From UBA4285 sp050944355 (lineage in GTDB: Bacteria > Bacillota > Clostridia > Lachnospirales > Lachnospiraceae): 46,010 nucleotides of DNA. The position numbers and the translations under genes were made by a program. Of this stretch, positions 7,590 through 14,871 are shown piece after piece. The notes under the pieces are model-generated. The model did not search any database. It saw only the letters and a program-made list of their open reading frames with translations, and was not told the origin of the DNA. Position 1 is the stretch's first letter; each line of letters begins with the position of its first letter. The stretch spans positions 1 to 46,010 of the forward strand of contig JBMNQX010000012.1 in assembly GCA_050944355.1 (NCBI GenBank), read 5' to 3'.

Positions 7590-7634
7590 AAAAAATATAC
7601 CGCGCGGAACGCTTAAAGTTCCGGCGCGGTATAT
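7590..7634 (-). terminator. Terminator of the murG-perR transcript
   Basis: A long stem pairs 7595-7605 with 7624-7634 (ATATACCGCGC / GCGCGGTATAT) and continues inward with GGAAC/GTTCC after one bulged G. On the minus strand it is followed by six T residues. It separates perR from the rubrerythrin promoter. Confidence 0.85.
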
Positions 7635-7650
7635 GTCCGAGGTGTATCTG

Positions 7651-8061
7651 TCACTTTTGTTTTTCTGATTTCAGGCAGTGTTCGCAGATGCCTGTGAACA
7701 CCAGGTCATACCCGGTAATCTGCCCTTTGAAATTTGTCTTCGGATGACTCAGATTCTCCTTGACCTCCATTCCATCCTCCAGGTTCAGATCCAGCAGTGC
7801 GCCGCAGACTGAGCAGCGGAAATGAAAATGAGGAGTTACATTTCCGTCAAACCGGGTCTGCCCGTCGGTGACCGGAATTCTCACGGCTTCGCCGTGTTCC
7901 ACGAAAAAGTTCAGGTTGCGGTAGACTGTACCCAGACTGATATTCGGATACTCCTTGCGGATTTCGTTGTAGAGGATATCGGCTGTCGGATGATCGTGAT
8001 GTTTTCTGAGGCATTCCAGGACTGCGTCGCGCCTGGTACTGTGACGTGTTTGTACTTCCAT
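7651..8061 (-). CDS. Fur-family peroxide-type regulator (PerR-like)
   Basis: A 136-residue Fur-family transcription factor with an N-terminal winged helix (about 1-75, including ISLGTVYRNLNFF) and a C-terminal dimerisation domain. Residues matching the PerR regulatory metal site are visible: His24 in HPTAD, Asp72, His78 and His80 in TPHFHF. The structural zinc site is Cys83, Cys86, Cys126 and Cys129. In Bacillus PerR, oxidation of the metal-bound histidines by peroxide releases DNA; this role is inferred from sequence and from the adjacent rubrerythrin gene. AAGGAG precedes the ATG. It begins 23 bases after murG ends, so the two are probably one transcript. Fur or Zur specificity is less likely but not excluded. 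Confidence 0.85.
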   Translation of the reverse strand: MEVQTRHSTRRDAVLECLRKHHDHPTADILYNEIRKEYPNISLGTVYRNLNFFVEHGEAVRIPVTDGQTRFDGNVTPHFHFRCSVCGALLDLNLEDGMEVKENLSHPKTNFKGQITGYDLVFTGICEHCLKSEKQK

Positions 8062-8084
8062 GGCAGTCTCCTTTCTCTTATGAA

Positions 8085-9152
8085 TTATGAATTGGCCAGG
8101 CCGGTGAGGATTTCTGTGATTTTTCCGACGGCGTCTGTCGCCGGGCTCTTCTCCATGGCCTGAATGTAAGTTTCGCGGTTATTATACACTTTGCTGACGG
8201 CGTCGAGCACGTCCTGTGGTTTCATCGTGTCCTCGTCAAGAACCTCGCAGAAACCCTGTTTTTGAAACGATTTCGCGTTCAGAATCTGATCCCCGCGGCT
8301 TGCCTGTGCCGAGAGCGGAATCAGAACAGACGGTGTGCGCGTCGCGAGAAACTCGCAGATCGCGTTGGAACCGGCTCTGGAAACAACCAGACTGCAGGCT
8401 GCCAGCAGATCCTTCATCTCGTCGGATACATACTCAAACTGAGCGTATCCGGGCGTTCCCGTCAGATTTTTATCTGCCTTGCCTTTGCCGGTCAGATGGC
8501 AGACATTGAAGTCCTGGGTGAGTTCCGGGAGAATTTCCCAGACGGCTTCGTTGACTTTGGCGGCGCCGGTGCTGCCTCCGACGACAAGGAGCATAGGCTT
8601 GTCATCTGTAAAACCGGCAAATTTAAGACCGGCTGCCTTGTCTCCGTGAAGCAGCTCTTCCCGGATCGGGGCGCCGGTGAGAACAGCCTTGTCCGCCGGG
8701 AGGTACCCGAGTGTCTCCGGAAACGTGCAGCAGATTTTCGACGCCTTTTTCATGGCGATTCGATTGGCGAGACCGGGCGTCATGTCCGATTCGTGGATGA
8801 CGACCGGAATGCCTCTCGATGCAGCGGCCAGAACCACCGGAACCGAGACGAATCCGCCCTTTGAGAAGACAATGTCCGGTTTGATTTTCTTCATAAGGCC
8901 CCTGGCCTGCGAAATGCCGTGCAGCACACGGAAAATGTCCGTGAAATTTTTCGCACTGGCATACCGGCGGAATTTTCCGCTGGAAATCCCGTAATAGGGA
9001 AGGCCCTTGGACTCGGCGAGCGTTTTTTCAATGCCGTTATAAGAGCCGATATATGACACGGAAAATCCGGCTTTTTCAAGGGAAGGAAGAAGAGCCAGGT
9101 TTGGCGTGACATGGCCGGCGGTTCCCCCTCCGGTGAGAACGATTTTCTTCAT
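8085..9152 (-). CDS. murG: Lipid II-forming N-acetylglucosaminyltransferase MurG
   Basis: A 355-residue peripheral membrane GT-B enzyme (GT28) that adds GlcNAc from UDP-GlcNAc to lipid I, making lipid II for peptidoglycan. Diagnostic motifs are GGGTAGHVTPNLAL near the N-terminus, HESDMTPGLANRIAMKKA at the membrane-facing region, GGSTGAAKVNE, and SRAGSNAICEF with the UDP-GlcNAc contacts. The length is normal. It is detached from a division/cell-wall gene cluster and precedes perR by 23 bases, suggesting co-transcription. A promoter overlapped by a Fur-like sequence lies upstream. Confidence 0.95.
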   Translation of the reverse strand: MKKIVLTGGGTAGHVTPNLALLPSLEKAGFSVSYIGSYNGIEKTLAESKGLPYYGISSGKFRRYASAKNFTDIFRVLHGISQARGLMKKIKPDIVFSKGGFVSVPVVLAAASRGIPVVIHESDMTPGLANRIAMKKASKICCTFPETLGYLPADKAVLTGAPIREELLHGDKAAGLKFAGFTDDKPMLLVVGGSTGAAKVNEAVWEILPELTQDFNVCHLTGKGKADKNLTGTPGYAQFEYVSDEMKDLLAACSLVVSRAGSNAICEFLATRTPSVLIPLSAQASRGDQILNAKSFQKQGFCEVLDEDTMKPQDVLDAVSKVYNNRETYIQAMEKSPATDAVGKITEILTGLANS

Positions 9153-9191
9153 ACAGAAAGCCTTCTTTGCAAATTTCTAGCTTACTGATAA

Positions 9192-9220
9192 AGTATATCA
9201 TTATCAATCATGACTGACAA
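9192..9220 (-). promoter_or_regulatory. murG-perR promoter with embedded Fur/PerR-like box
   Basis: On the minus strand, TTGTCA (9220-9215) and TATACT (9197-9192) are 17 bases apart. The spacer contains ATTGATAATGATATAC (9209-9194), which resembles a Fur-family operator core. A bound repressor would occlude the -10, so the operon could be autoregulated by the PerR-like protein (inference). Confidence 0.55.
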
Positions 9221-9254
9221 TCCGGTCAGGAGATATTTTTTATGAAAAATATGT

Positions 9255-9260
9255 TATAAT
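9255..9260 (+). promoter_or_regulatory. Possible -10 element for mtn
   Basis: A perfect TATAAT lies 27 bases before the mtn start codon, at the right distance for a short leader. No good -35 hexamer sits 16-18 bases upstream (GATATT at 17), so the call rests on the -10 alone. Confidence 0.4.
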
Positions 9261-9286
9261 TTTCCGAAAACACCCGGAGGGAATCT

Positions 9287-9976
9287 ATGCTTGGGATTAT
9301 CGGAGCGATGCCGGAAGAAGTGGCCGAACTGATAGAAGGACTGAAAGAAGAGAGAACAGAAAAAAAGGCCGGTATGGTGTTTCACGCCGGTACGCTGGAG
9401 GGAAAGCCGGCTGTCATCGTGAAATCGGGCGTCGGAAAGGTCAATGCAGGAATCTGCGCGCAGATTCTGGTGGACGATTTTCACGTGACGGAGTTGATCA
9501 ATACCGGCATTGCGGGATCGCTTGACGCTTCGATTGACATCGGAGACATCGTTGTCTCATCCGATGCGCTGTATTATGATGTAGAAGCTACTGTCTGGGG
9601 ATACAGGCCGGGGGAGATCCCGCAGCTTGGCACCCGGGAGTTTAAGGCCGATGAAAAGATGATTGAGAGAGCGCAGAAAGCCTGCCGCGCGGCAGTGCCG
9701 CAAGTCGGCGTTCATCTGGGACGGATTGCATCCGGAGATTCTTTTATTTCCGATAAGGAAAAGAAAACCTGGATCCGAAACACGTTTGGCGCTTCCTGTG
9801 CTGAGATGGAGGGCGCGGCGATCGCGCAGACAGCGTGGCTGAACGGCACCGCATTTGTCATCCTGAGAGCAATCAGCGATAAAGCGGACGGGTCGGCCAC
9901 GGTGGATTACGATACCTTTGAGAAGCAGGCGATTGCCCATCTGGTCAGTGCGGTCAGAGAGTTCTGCCGGATGTAA
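9287..9976 (+). CDS. mtnN: 5'-methylthioadenosine/S-adenosylhomocysteine nucleosidase
   Basis: A 229-residue nucleosidase that cleaves adenine from methylthioadenosine and S-adenosylhomocysteine, recycling by-products of SAM use, polyamine synthesis and quorum signalling. It begins with the family signature IIGAMPEEV, which carries the catalytic-region Glu. It also shows NTGIAGSL, CAEMEGAAIAQTA with the ribose-binding Glu, and AISDKADG with the catalytic Asp. CGGAGGG precedes the ATG. The small hypothetical gene follows after 16 bases. Confidence 0.95.
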   Translation: MLGIIGAMPEEVAELIEGLKEERTEKKAGMVFHAGTLEGKPAVIVKSGVGKVNAGICAQILVDDFHVTELINTGIAGSLDASIDIGDIVVSSDALYYDVEATVWGYRPGEIPQLGTREFKADEKMIERAQKACRAAVPQVGVHLGRIASGDSFISDKEKKTWIRNTFGASCAEMEGAAIAQTAWLNGTAFVILRAISDKADGSATVDYDTFEKQAIAHLVSAVREFCRM

Positions 9977-9992
9977 GTGACAGGGGGACGGT

Positions 9993-10265
9993 ATGTTTCG
10001 TCTTTGGTTCAGAATGATTGATAGCGCGCGGCACACAGTCGGCGAGTATGTGTATGAAAACTCAGACCGGCAGACAAACCGCACGAAGAAGATTTTTGCC
10101 GGGATCACGGAGGCCTGCCGGAAATTTGATCTGTCCGAGCCGATCTGGCTTGACAGCAATATCCGGGATTTTCAGAGGTCATCGCATGTCCGGTTCAGCC
10201 AGGACAATTTTATGGAAGAAATTCCATTCCAGTATCTGGATGTCCAGGTGATAGAAGAAGATTAG
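9993..10265 (+). CDS. Small conserved-looking protein of unknown function
   Basis: A 90-residue soluble, charged protein that I do not recognise. It has no signal peptide, membrane segment or cysteine motif. The N-terminal helix (MFRLWFRMIDSARH) is amphipathic, and the C-terminus is acidic (DVQVIEED). The ATG at 9993 follows GGGGGACG; a second in-frame ATG at 10014 is possible. It sits 16 bases after mtnN and 24 before the proline symporter, so it is probably translated from the same transcript. No function is offered. Confidence 0.65.
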   Translation: MFRLWFRMIDSARHTVGEYVYENSDRQTNRTKKIFAGITEACRKFDLSEPIWLDSNIRDFQRSSHVRFSQDNFMEEIPFQYLDVQVIEED

Positions 10266-10289
10266 GATTTTGGGGGAGGTTTACAGTTC

Positions 10290-11819
10290 ATGACTACGGC
10301 TCAGATTGGAATTCTGATTGCTATGGTCGTCTACCTTGTCTCGATGATGCTGATCGGGGTCAAGGTGTCGAAACGCAACAAGACAGCGGGTGATTTTTAT
10401 CTGGGTGGAAGAAAACTCGGACCGCTGGTGACAGCTATGAGTGCCGAAGCTTCCGACATGAGCAGCTATCTGCTGATGGGGCTGCCGGGACTCGCGTATC
10501 TTTCCGGCCTGGCGGACGTCGGCTGGACGGCGATCGGCCTGGCGGCGGGCACATATCTGAACTGGCTGATTGTGGCAAAAAAGCTGCGCCGCTATACAGA
10601 GAAGCTCGGCGCGATCACGGTGCCGGAGTTCTTCTCGAAGCGCTATAAGGACGAGAAAAATCTGCTGACGCTGGCCGGCGCGCTGATCATCATCGTGTTT
10701 TTTGTGCCGTACACAGCTTCCGGTTTTGCGGCCTGCGGCAAGCTTTTCTCGTCTCTTTTCGGAGCCAATTATTACGTGGCCATGATCATCTCGGCCGCGG
10801 TCATCATTTTCTATACGTCAATGGGCGGATTTCTCGCGGCGTCTCTGACGGATCTGATCCAGAGCATCATCATGACGGCTGCGCTGATCATTGTCCTGCT
10901 GTTCGCGCTGAACCAGGCGGGCGGGGCGCAGGCGGCGCTGGCCCATGTCCGCTCGCTCCCGGGCTATCTTTCGTTTACGCAGACGTATGATCCGGTTTCC
11001 GGCACGGCGCAGCCGTACAGCCTGCTGACGATCATATCGACTCTGGCGTGGGGGCTCGGATATTTCGGCATGCCGCATATCCTGCTCCGCTTCATGGCGA
11101 TCGAAGATGAGAAGAAACTTTCGATCTCCCGCCGCGTGGCGTCCATCTGGGTGCTGATTGCCATGGGAATCGCCGTGATGATCGGCGTTGCCGGTCTCGG
11201 GATGACCAAAGAAGGCCTGATCGAGCCGCTCTCCGGATCGGCGTCCGAGACGGTAATTGTAGAAATCTCAAGCATCCTGGCCGAGCACGGCATTCTGGCC
11301 GCCCTCGTGGCCGGCATCGTTCTTTCCGGCATCCTGGCCTCGACGATGTCCACCTCGGACTCGCAGCTGCTGGCCGCTTCGTCTTCGGTTTCCAATGATA
11401 TTCTCATGCGGTTCTTCCACAAGGATATGTCGGAAAAGAAGACGCTTCTCGTTTCCCGCGTCACGCTGCTCGTCATCGCGCTCATCGGCATTCTTCTGGC
11501 CTGGGACCCGAACAGCTCGGTCTTCGGCATCGTGTCTTTCGCGTGGGCGGGATTCGGCGCTTCGTTCGGACCGGTCGTTCTGCTGGCGCTCTACTGGAAG
11601 CGCTCCAATAAGGCGGGAGCTCTGGCCGGCATATTCTCAGGCGGCCTGATGGTTTTCGTCTGGAAATTCGCCGTGAGACCGCTGGGCGGCATCTGGGATC
11701 TCTATGAACTGCTCCCGGCTTTCCTCACAGCTCTCGTGGTAAATGTGATCGTCAGCCTGCTCACGAAAGCTCCGGACCAGGAAGTCCTCGACACATTTGA
11801 ACAGGTGAAGGCAGAATAA
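10290..11819 (+). CDS. putP: Sodium/proline symporter
   Basis: A 509-residue member of the solute:sodium symporter family (LeuT fold, about 13 membrane helices) importing proline with Na+. PutP-type signatures include GGRKLGPLVTAMSAEASDMS and SYLLMGLPGLAYLSG in helix 2, and SGILASTMSTSDSQLLAASS, whose Ser/Thr cluster corresponds to the Na+ site. The C-terminus ends in a short acidic cytosolic tail. GGGGGAGG lies upstream of the ATG. No proline catabolic genes adjoin it, so import for osmoprotection or protein synthesis is as likely as catabolism. Confidence 0.92.
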   Translation: MTTAQIGILIAMVVYLVSMMLIGVKVSKRNKTAGDFYLGGRKLGPLVTAMSAEASDMSSYLLMGLPGLAYLSGLADVGWTAIGLAAGTYLNWLIVAKKLRRYTEKLGAITVPEFFSKRYKDEKNLLTLAGALIIIVFFVPYTASGFAACGKLFSSLFGANYYVAMIISAAVIIFYTSMGGFLAASLTDLIQSIIMTAALIIVLLFALNQAGGAQAALAHVRSLPGYLSFTQTYDPVSGTAQPYSLLTIISTLAWGLGYFGMPHILLRFMAIEDEKKLSISRRVASIWVLIAMGIAVMIGVAGLGMTKEGLIEPLSGSASETVIVEISSILAEHGILAALVAGIVLSGILASTMSTSDSQLLAASSSVSNDILMRFFHKDMSEKKTLLVSRVTLLVIALIGILLAWDPNSSVFGIVSFAWAGFGASFGPVVLLALYWKRSNKAGALAGIFSGGLMVFVWKFAVRPLGGIWDLYELLPAFLTALVVNVIVSLLTKAPDQEVLDTFEQVKAE

Positions 11820-11863
11820 GATGCGGCGGGCCTGCACACGGGTACTGCCTGACTGTAAAAAAA

Positions 11864-11909
11864 GACCTCTCTTCCGGCCCTGACCAGGCGGAAGGGAGGT
11901 CATTTCATT
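11864..11909. terminator. Bidirectional terminator between putP and phosphofructokinase
   Basis: A 13-bp stem with one G-T pair (GACCTCTCTTCCG at 11864-11876, CGGAAGGGAGGTC at 11889-11901) is flanked on the minus strand by seven T residues and on the plus strand by ATTTCATTT. It serves two convergent genes and is strongest on the minus strand. Confidence 0.88.
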
Positions 11910-11932
11910 TGTCTGGAAGCTGTCTGAGTGAA

Positions 11933-13168
11933 TCAGACTCTCGGGCAGCGGGCGAGGTTCAGGTGGCGCGGCAGGCCGTCCACCATCATCGGCGGGAGTT
12001 CCTGCTGAATCAGCGGGTGAATGTAGTTGATCATGTCCTGCGTCACATAGTCGTCGTCCGTGATCCAGTCGAGCGGCACTTTCTTTTCGATGTTGGCGAT
12101 CTTGTGGACATCGCAGGCTTCTGTGATGCACATGTACGGATCGTCACTGATGCGCTTGAGCACAATGACTTTGCCGGTCTCTCCCTCGAACGCTTCCTTG
12201 ACGGCAGAGCCGCCGACGTTGAAGGCTTCGGTGATATCGACGCGGGAAGCCATGTGAGCGGCGCACCGCTGCAGTGTGGAAAATTCAATCGCGCGGGTGC
12301 GGATTCCGTACTCGGCGGCGATCTTGTCGGCCAGGAACTTGGCGGATCCGGACAGCAGCTTGTGTCCGAATGCATCGACCATCTCGACGTGGTCTGCCAG
12401 CTCGAATACGTAGCGTCCGTCGGCAACTTTGATACCTTCGGAAAGAGCGATGACCAGCGAGCGGTTCTGACTTGTCAGATCGTGGATGCGCTGCATGAAA
12501 TGATCGATGTCAAATACTTTCTCCGGGAGGTAGATCAGATCGACGCCTTCGCAGTCCTCGCCCTTGGCGAGAGCCGAGGCGGCGGTGAGCCATCCGGCGT
12601 TGCGGCCCATGACTTCGACTATGGAAATCGTCGGGTAGTCATAGACAAGTCCGTCGCGGATGATTTCCTTCATGGTCGAAGCGATGAACTTCGCGGCGCT
12701 CCCGTATCCCGGCGTGTGATCGGTCACCGCCAGATCGTTGTCGATGGTCTTGGGCACGCCGATGAAGCGGATGTCGCTGTTGATGTAGGTACCGTAATCG
12801 GAAAGCTTTTTTATGGTATCCATGGAATCGTTGCCGCCGATGTAGAAGAAATACTTTACGTCGAGGTCTTTCAGCTGCTTGAAAATCTTTTTGTACATGT
12901 CCTCGTCTTCGTGGATCTCCGGGAGTTTGAACCGGCAGGAGCCGAGGAACGAGGAAGGTGTGCGCTTCAGAAGATCAATGTCCAGATCCGAGCAGATCTT
13001 GTCTTCCAGGCGGACATACTGTCCGTCGATCAGGCCTTTGATGCCGTGGAGCATTCCGTAGACATTTTTGGCGCCGCGGTCTTTGGCCGTCTTGAAAACA
13101 CCCGCAAGACTCGAGTTGATGACAGAAGTAGGACCGCCGGACTGTCCAACGATAACATTTCCTTCCAT
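11933..13168 (-). CDS. pfp: Diphosphate-type 6-phosphofructokinase
   Basis: A 411-residue phosphofructokinase of the PPi-type clade, making fructose 1,6-bisphosphate in glycolysis and working reversibly with pyrophosphate. The donor site reads GGNDS (residues 111-115) with Asp114 where ATP enzymes have Gly. The catalytic loop is PKTIDND (139-145) with Lys140 in place of the Gly of PGTIDND. Both substitutions are the established markers of PPi dependence. GQSGGPT at 8-14 and the substrate loop MGRNAGW are also present. AAGGAGG precedes the ATG. The gene stands alone between terminators with its own promoter. The donor assignment is inferred from residues, not measured. Confidence 0.9.
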   Translation of the reverse strand: MEGNVIVGQSGGPTSVINSSLAGVFKTAKDRGAKNVYGMLHGIKGLIDGQYVRLEDKICSDLDIDLLKRTPSSFLGSCRFKLPEIHEDEDMYKKIFKQLKDLDVKYFFYIGGNDSMDTIKKLSDYGTYINSDIRFIGVPKTIDNDLAVTDHTPGYGSAAKFIASTMKEIIRDGLVYDYPTISIVEVMGRNAGWLTAASALAKGEDCEGVDLIYLPEKVFDIDHFMQRIHDLTSQNRSLVIALSEGIKVADGRYVFELADHVEMVDAFGHKLLSGSAKFLADKIAAEYGIRTRAIEFSTLQRCAAHMASRVDITEAFNVGGSAVKEAFEGETGKVIVLKRISDDPYMCITEACDVHKIANIEKKVPLDWITDDDYVTQDMINYIHPLIQQELPPMMVDGLPRHLNLARCPRV

Positions 13169-13209
13169 ACGGTTGAGTTCCTCCTTAACCCAGATATTCT
13201 GTGATTTTT

Positions 13210-13239
13210 AGCATATTTCACATATGTAAACATTTACAA
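13210..13239 (-). promoter_or_regulatory. Promoter and palindromic operator candidate for pfp
   Basis: On the minus strand TTGTAA (13239-13234) and TATGCT (13215-13210) lie 18 bases apart. The -35 is overlapped by a perfect inverted repeat, TGTAAA-CA-TTTACA, at 13225-13238, the kind of site expected for a dimeric repressor. The binding protein is unknown. Confidence 0.45.
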
Positions 13240-13395
13240 CCGCAGTATTTCTGTGAACTCTTATAGTTTAGCATAGATTTCATGGACGTACAATGAGATA
13301 GAATATGTTATTATTTGAATAGATATGCGGAGGATTCTGCCGGCCTGTTTTCTGTCCGGCGGACTCATGCCGCATTGAGGGAAAGGAAGACAGAA

Positions 13396-14112
13396 ATGAC
13401 ATTTCTTTCAGAAGAAGAAAACAGAAAATTTCTCGGAACGGGCGAGAAGAACGCGGGCGGAATGACGCTCCAGGAGTTCCTTGAGGCCTATAATCCGAAA
13501 AAATACGATTCGCCGTGCAGCACGGTTGACAACCTGATTTTCGAGGCTCCGGCGCCGCAGATCCAGGCGGGATGCCCCGTCCCCGACAGAGTGCTTCTGA
13601 TAAAAAGAAGAAATCACCCCAGCATCGGGTGGTGGGCGCTCCCGGGCGGCTTTGTCGAGGTTCGGGAAAATCTTGACACGGCAGCGGCCAGAGAACTGGC
13701 TGAGGAGACAGGTCTGACGGGACTTGTCGAGGAACAGATGAGAACCTATGGCGATGTCGGGCGGGATCCGCGCACCCGGATCATCACGACGGCTTACATC
13801 GCGCTGGTTCCGGATGACAGCGTGAAAGAAAAAGCGGGCGATGACGCGAAAGACGCCGGGTGGTTTTCCATTGAACGGCACAAACTCTCCGAGAAGGAAG
13901 ACGCCGGGATGCGGAAGCAGACCTGGGAGCTCATTCTGCGCAAGACAGACGGCGATGTGACGACGCACACCGAAATCGAAGTGACGGAGCGCACGGACAC
14001 ATTTTTAAAGAACAGACAGTATAAGGTTGTGAAGACAGATCTCCTCGCATCAGATCACGGCGCTGTGATTCTGGAAGGTCTGGATTACATAGCTGCCAGG
14101 ATTCGCGGATAA
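13396..14112 (+). CDS. Nudix hydrolase
   Basis: A 238-residue Nudix-fold hydrolase. The Nudix box spans about residues 85-107 (GFVEVRE followed seven residues later by RELAEETGL) and matches GX5EX7REUXEEXGU, the metal-binding catalytic helix that cleaves a nucleoside diphosphate linked to another moiety. The N-terminal ~60 residues and the C-terminal ~80 extend beyond a minimal Nudix domain. The WWALPGGF entry resembles ADP-ribose or NAD-type Nudix proteins, but the substrate is not decidable. The ATG at 13396 follows AAAGGAAG; an upstream in-frame ATG at 13315 lacks a ribosome site and adds non-conserved residues. The flavin reductase-like gene follows after 13 bases. Confidence 0.88.
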   Translation: MTFLSEEENRKFLGTGEKNAGGMTLQEFLEAYNPKKYDSPCSTVDNLIFEAPAPQIQAGCPVPDRVLLIKRRNHPSIGWWALPGGFVEVRENLDTAAARELAEETGLTGLVEEQMRTYGDVGRDPRTRIITTAYIALVPDDSVKEKAGDDAKDAGWFSIERHKLSEKEDAGMRKQTWELILRKTDGDVTTHTEIEVTERTDTFLKNRQYKVVKTDLLASDHGAVILEGLDYIAARIRG

Positions 14113-14125
14113 GGAATGCGGAGCA

Positions 14126-14707
14126 ATGGGTAAAATCAGCTTCAAACCGGGCAATATGCTCTACCCGGTGCCGGCCGTCATGGTCAGCTGCCGCGGATCA
14201 GACGGAAAAGACAACATTCTCACGGTCGCGTGGACAGGCACTGTCTGCTCGGACCCTGCCATGGTATCCATTTCCGTGCGGCCGTCGCGCTATTCGCACG
14301 CGATGATCGAGGATTCGAAAGAATTTGTCATCAATCTCGTGACGGAAGAACTGGTGAAAGCGGCGGATTTCTGCGGGGTGAAGAGCGGACGCGATCATGA
14401 CAAATGGGCTTCCTGCCGCCTGCACCGCTGTGAGGTTCCCGGCGTCGCGGCGCCCGGAATCGGGGAGAGCCCGGTCAATATCGGGTGCCGGGTGGTGTCG
14501 GAGCAGTCTCTTGGAACACACACTCTGTTCCTTGCGAAAGTGGTCTCTGTTCAGGCCGACGACCGGTACATGGATGAGAGCGGACGGTTCCACCTCGGCG
14601 AGGCGGGACTGATCTGCTACCTGCACGGCGAATACCGGGCAATGGGCAGAAACTTGGGAACATTCGGATTTTCCGTGAAAAAGAAGCACAGAGGACACCG
14701 GACGTGA
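14126..14707 (+). CDS. Flavin reductase-like FMN-binding protein
   Basis: A 193-residue split-barrel flavin-binding protein of the flavin reductase-like family. The opening KISFKPGNMLYPVPAVMVSC, the core VSISVRPSRYSHAMI and the stretch EFVINLVTEELVKAADFCG are characteristic of this group in anaerobes. Such proteins bind FMN as dimers, and many have no established substrate. The ATG follows GCGGAG. It lies 13 bases after the Nudix gene, probably in the same transcript. There is no signal peptide, so it should be cytosolic. Confidence 0.85.
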   Translation: MGKISFKPGNMLYPVPAVMVSCRGSDGKDNILTVAWTGTVCSDPAMVSISVRPSRYSHAMIEDSKEFVINLVTEELVKAADFCGVKSGRDHDKWASCRLHRCEVPGVAAPGIGESPVNIGCRVVSEQSLGTHTLFLAKVVSVQADDRYMDESGRFHLGEAGLICYLHGEYRAMGRNLGTFGFSVKKKHRGHRT

Positions 14708-14750
14708 CGGCTCGGTTTTGACGGAGAGAACACATTGTGCTAAGATTCCC

Positions 14751-14803
14751 GTGACAGAGACGCAAAAATATGATAGAATCTAGTGCTTGTGTAACACAGC
14801 ACT
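14751..14803 (+). promoter_or_regulatory. murA promoter with inverted repeat at the start site
   Basis: GTGACA (14751-14756) and TAGAAT (14774-14779) are 17 bases apart, placing the start near 14786. An inverted repeat spans that point: AGTGCT(T)GTG at 14782-14791 mirrors CACAGCACT at 14795-14803 around TAA. It may be an operator. Further down, AGACGC (14820-14825) pairs with GCGTCT (14835-14840) ahead of CTTTACATTT, which may be a weak leader hairpin. Confidence 0.45.
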
Positions 14804-14871
14804 TTAATACGGAGAGGGAAGACGCGAAAAACAGGCGTCTCTTTACATTTACGAAAAGGTCATACGGATCT

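Noticed and set aside
11909..13204. A 431-codon plus-strand frame opposite the phosphofructokinase
   Set aside because: It is the complement of a conserved gene with catalytic motifs, it begins in the terminator region, and it has no ribosome site.
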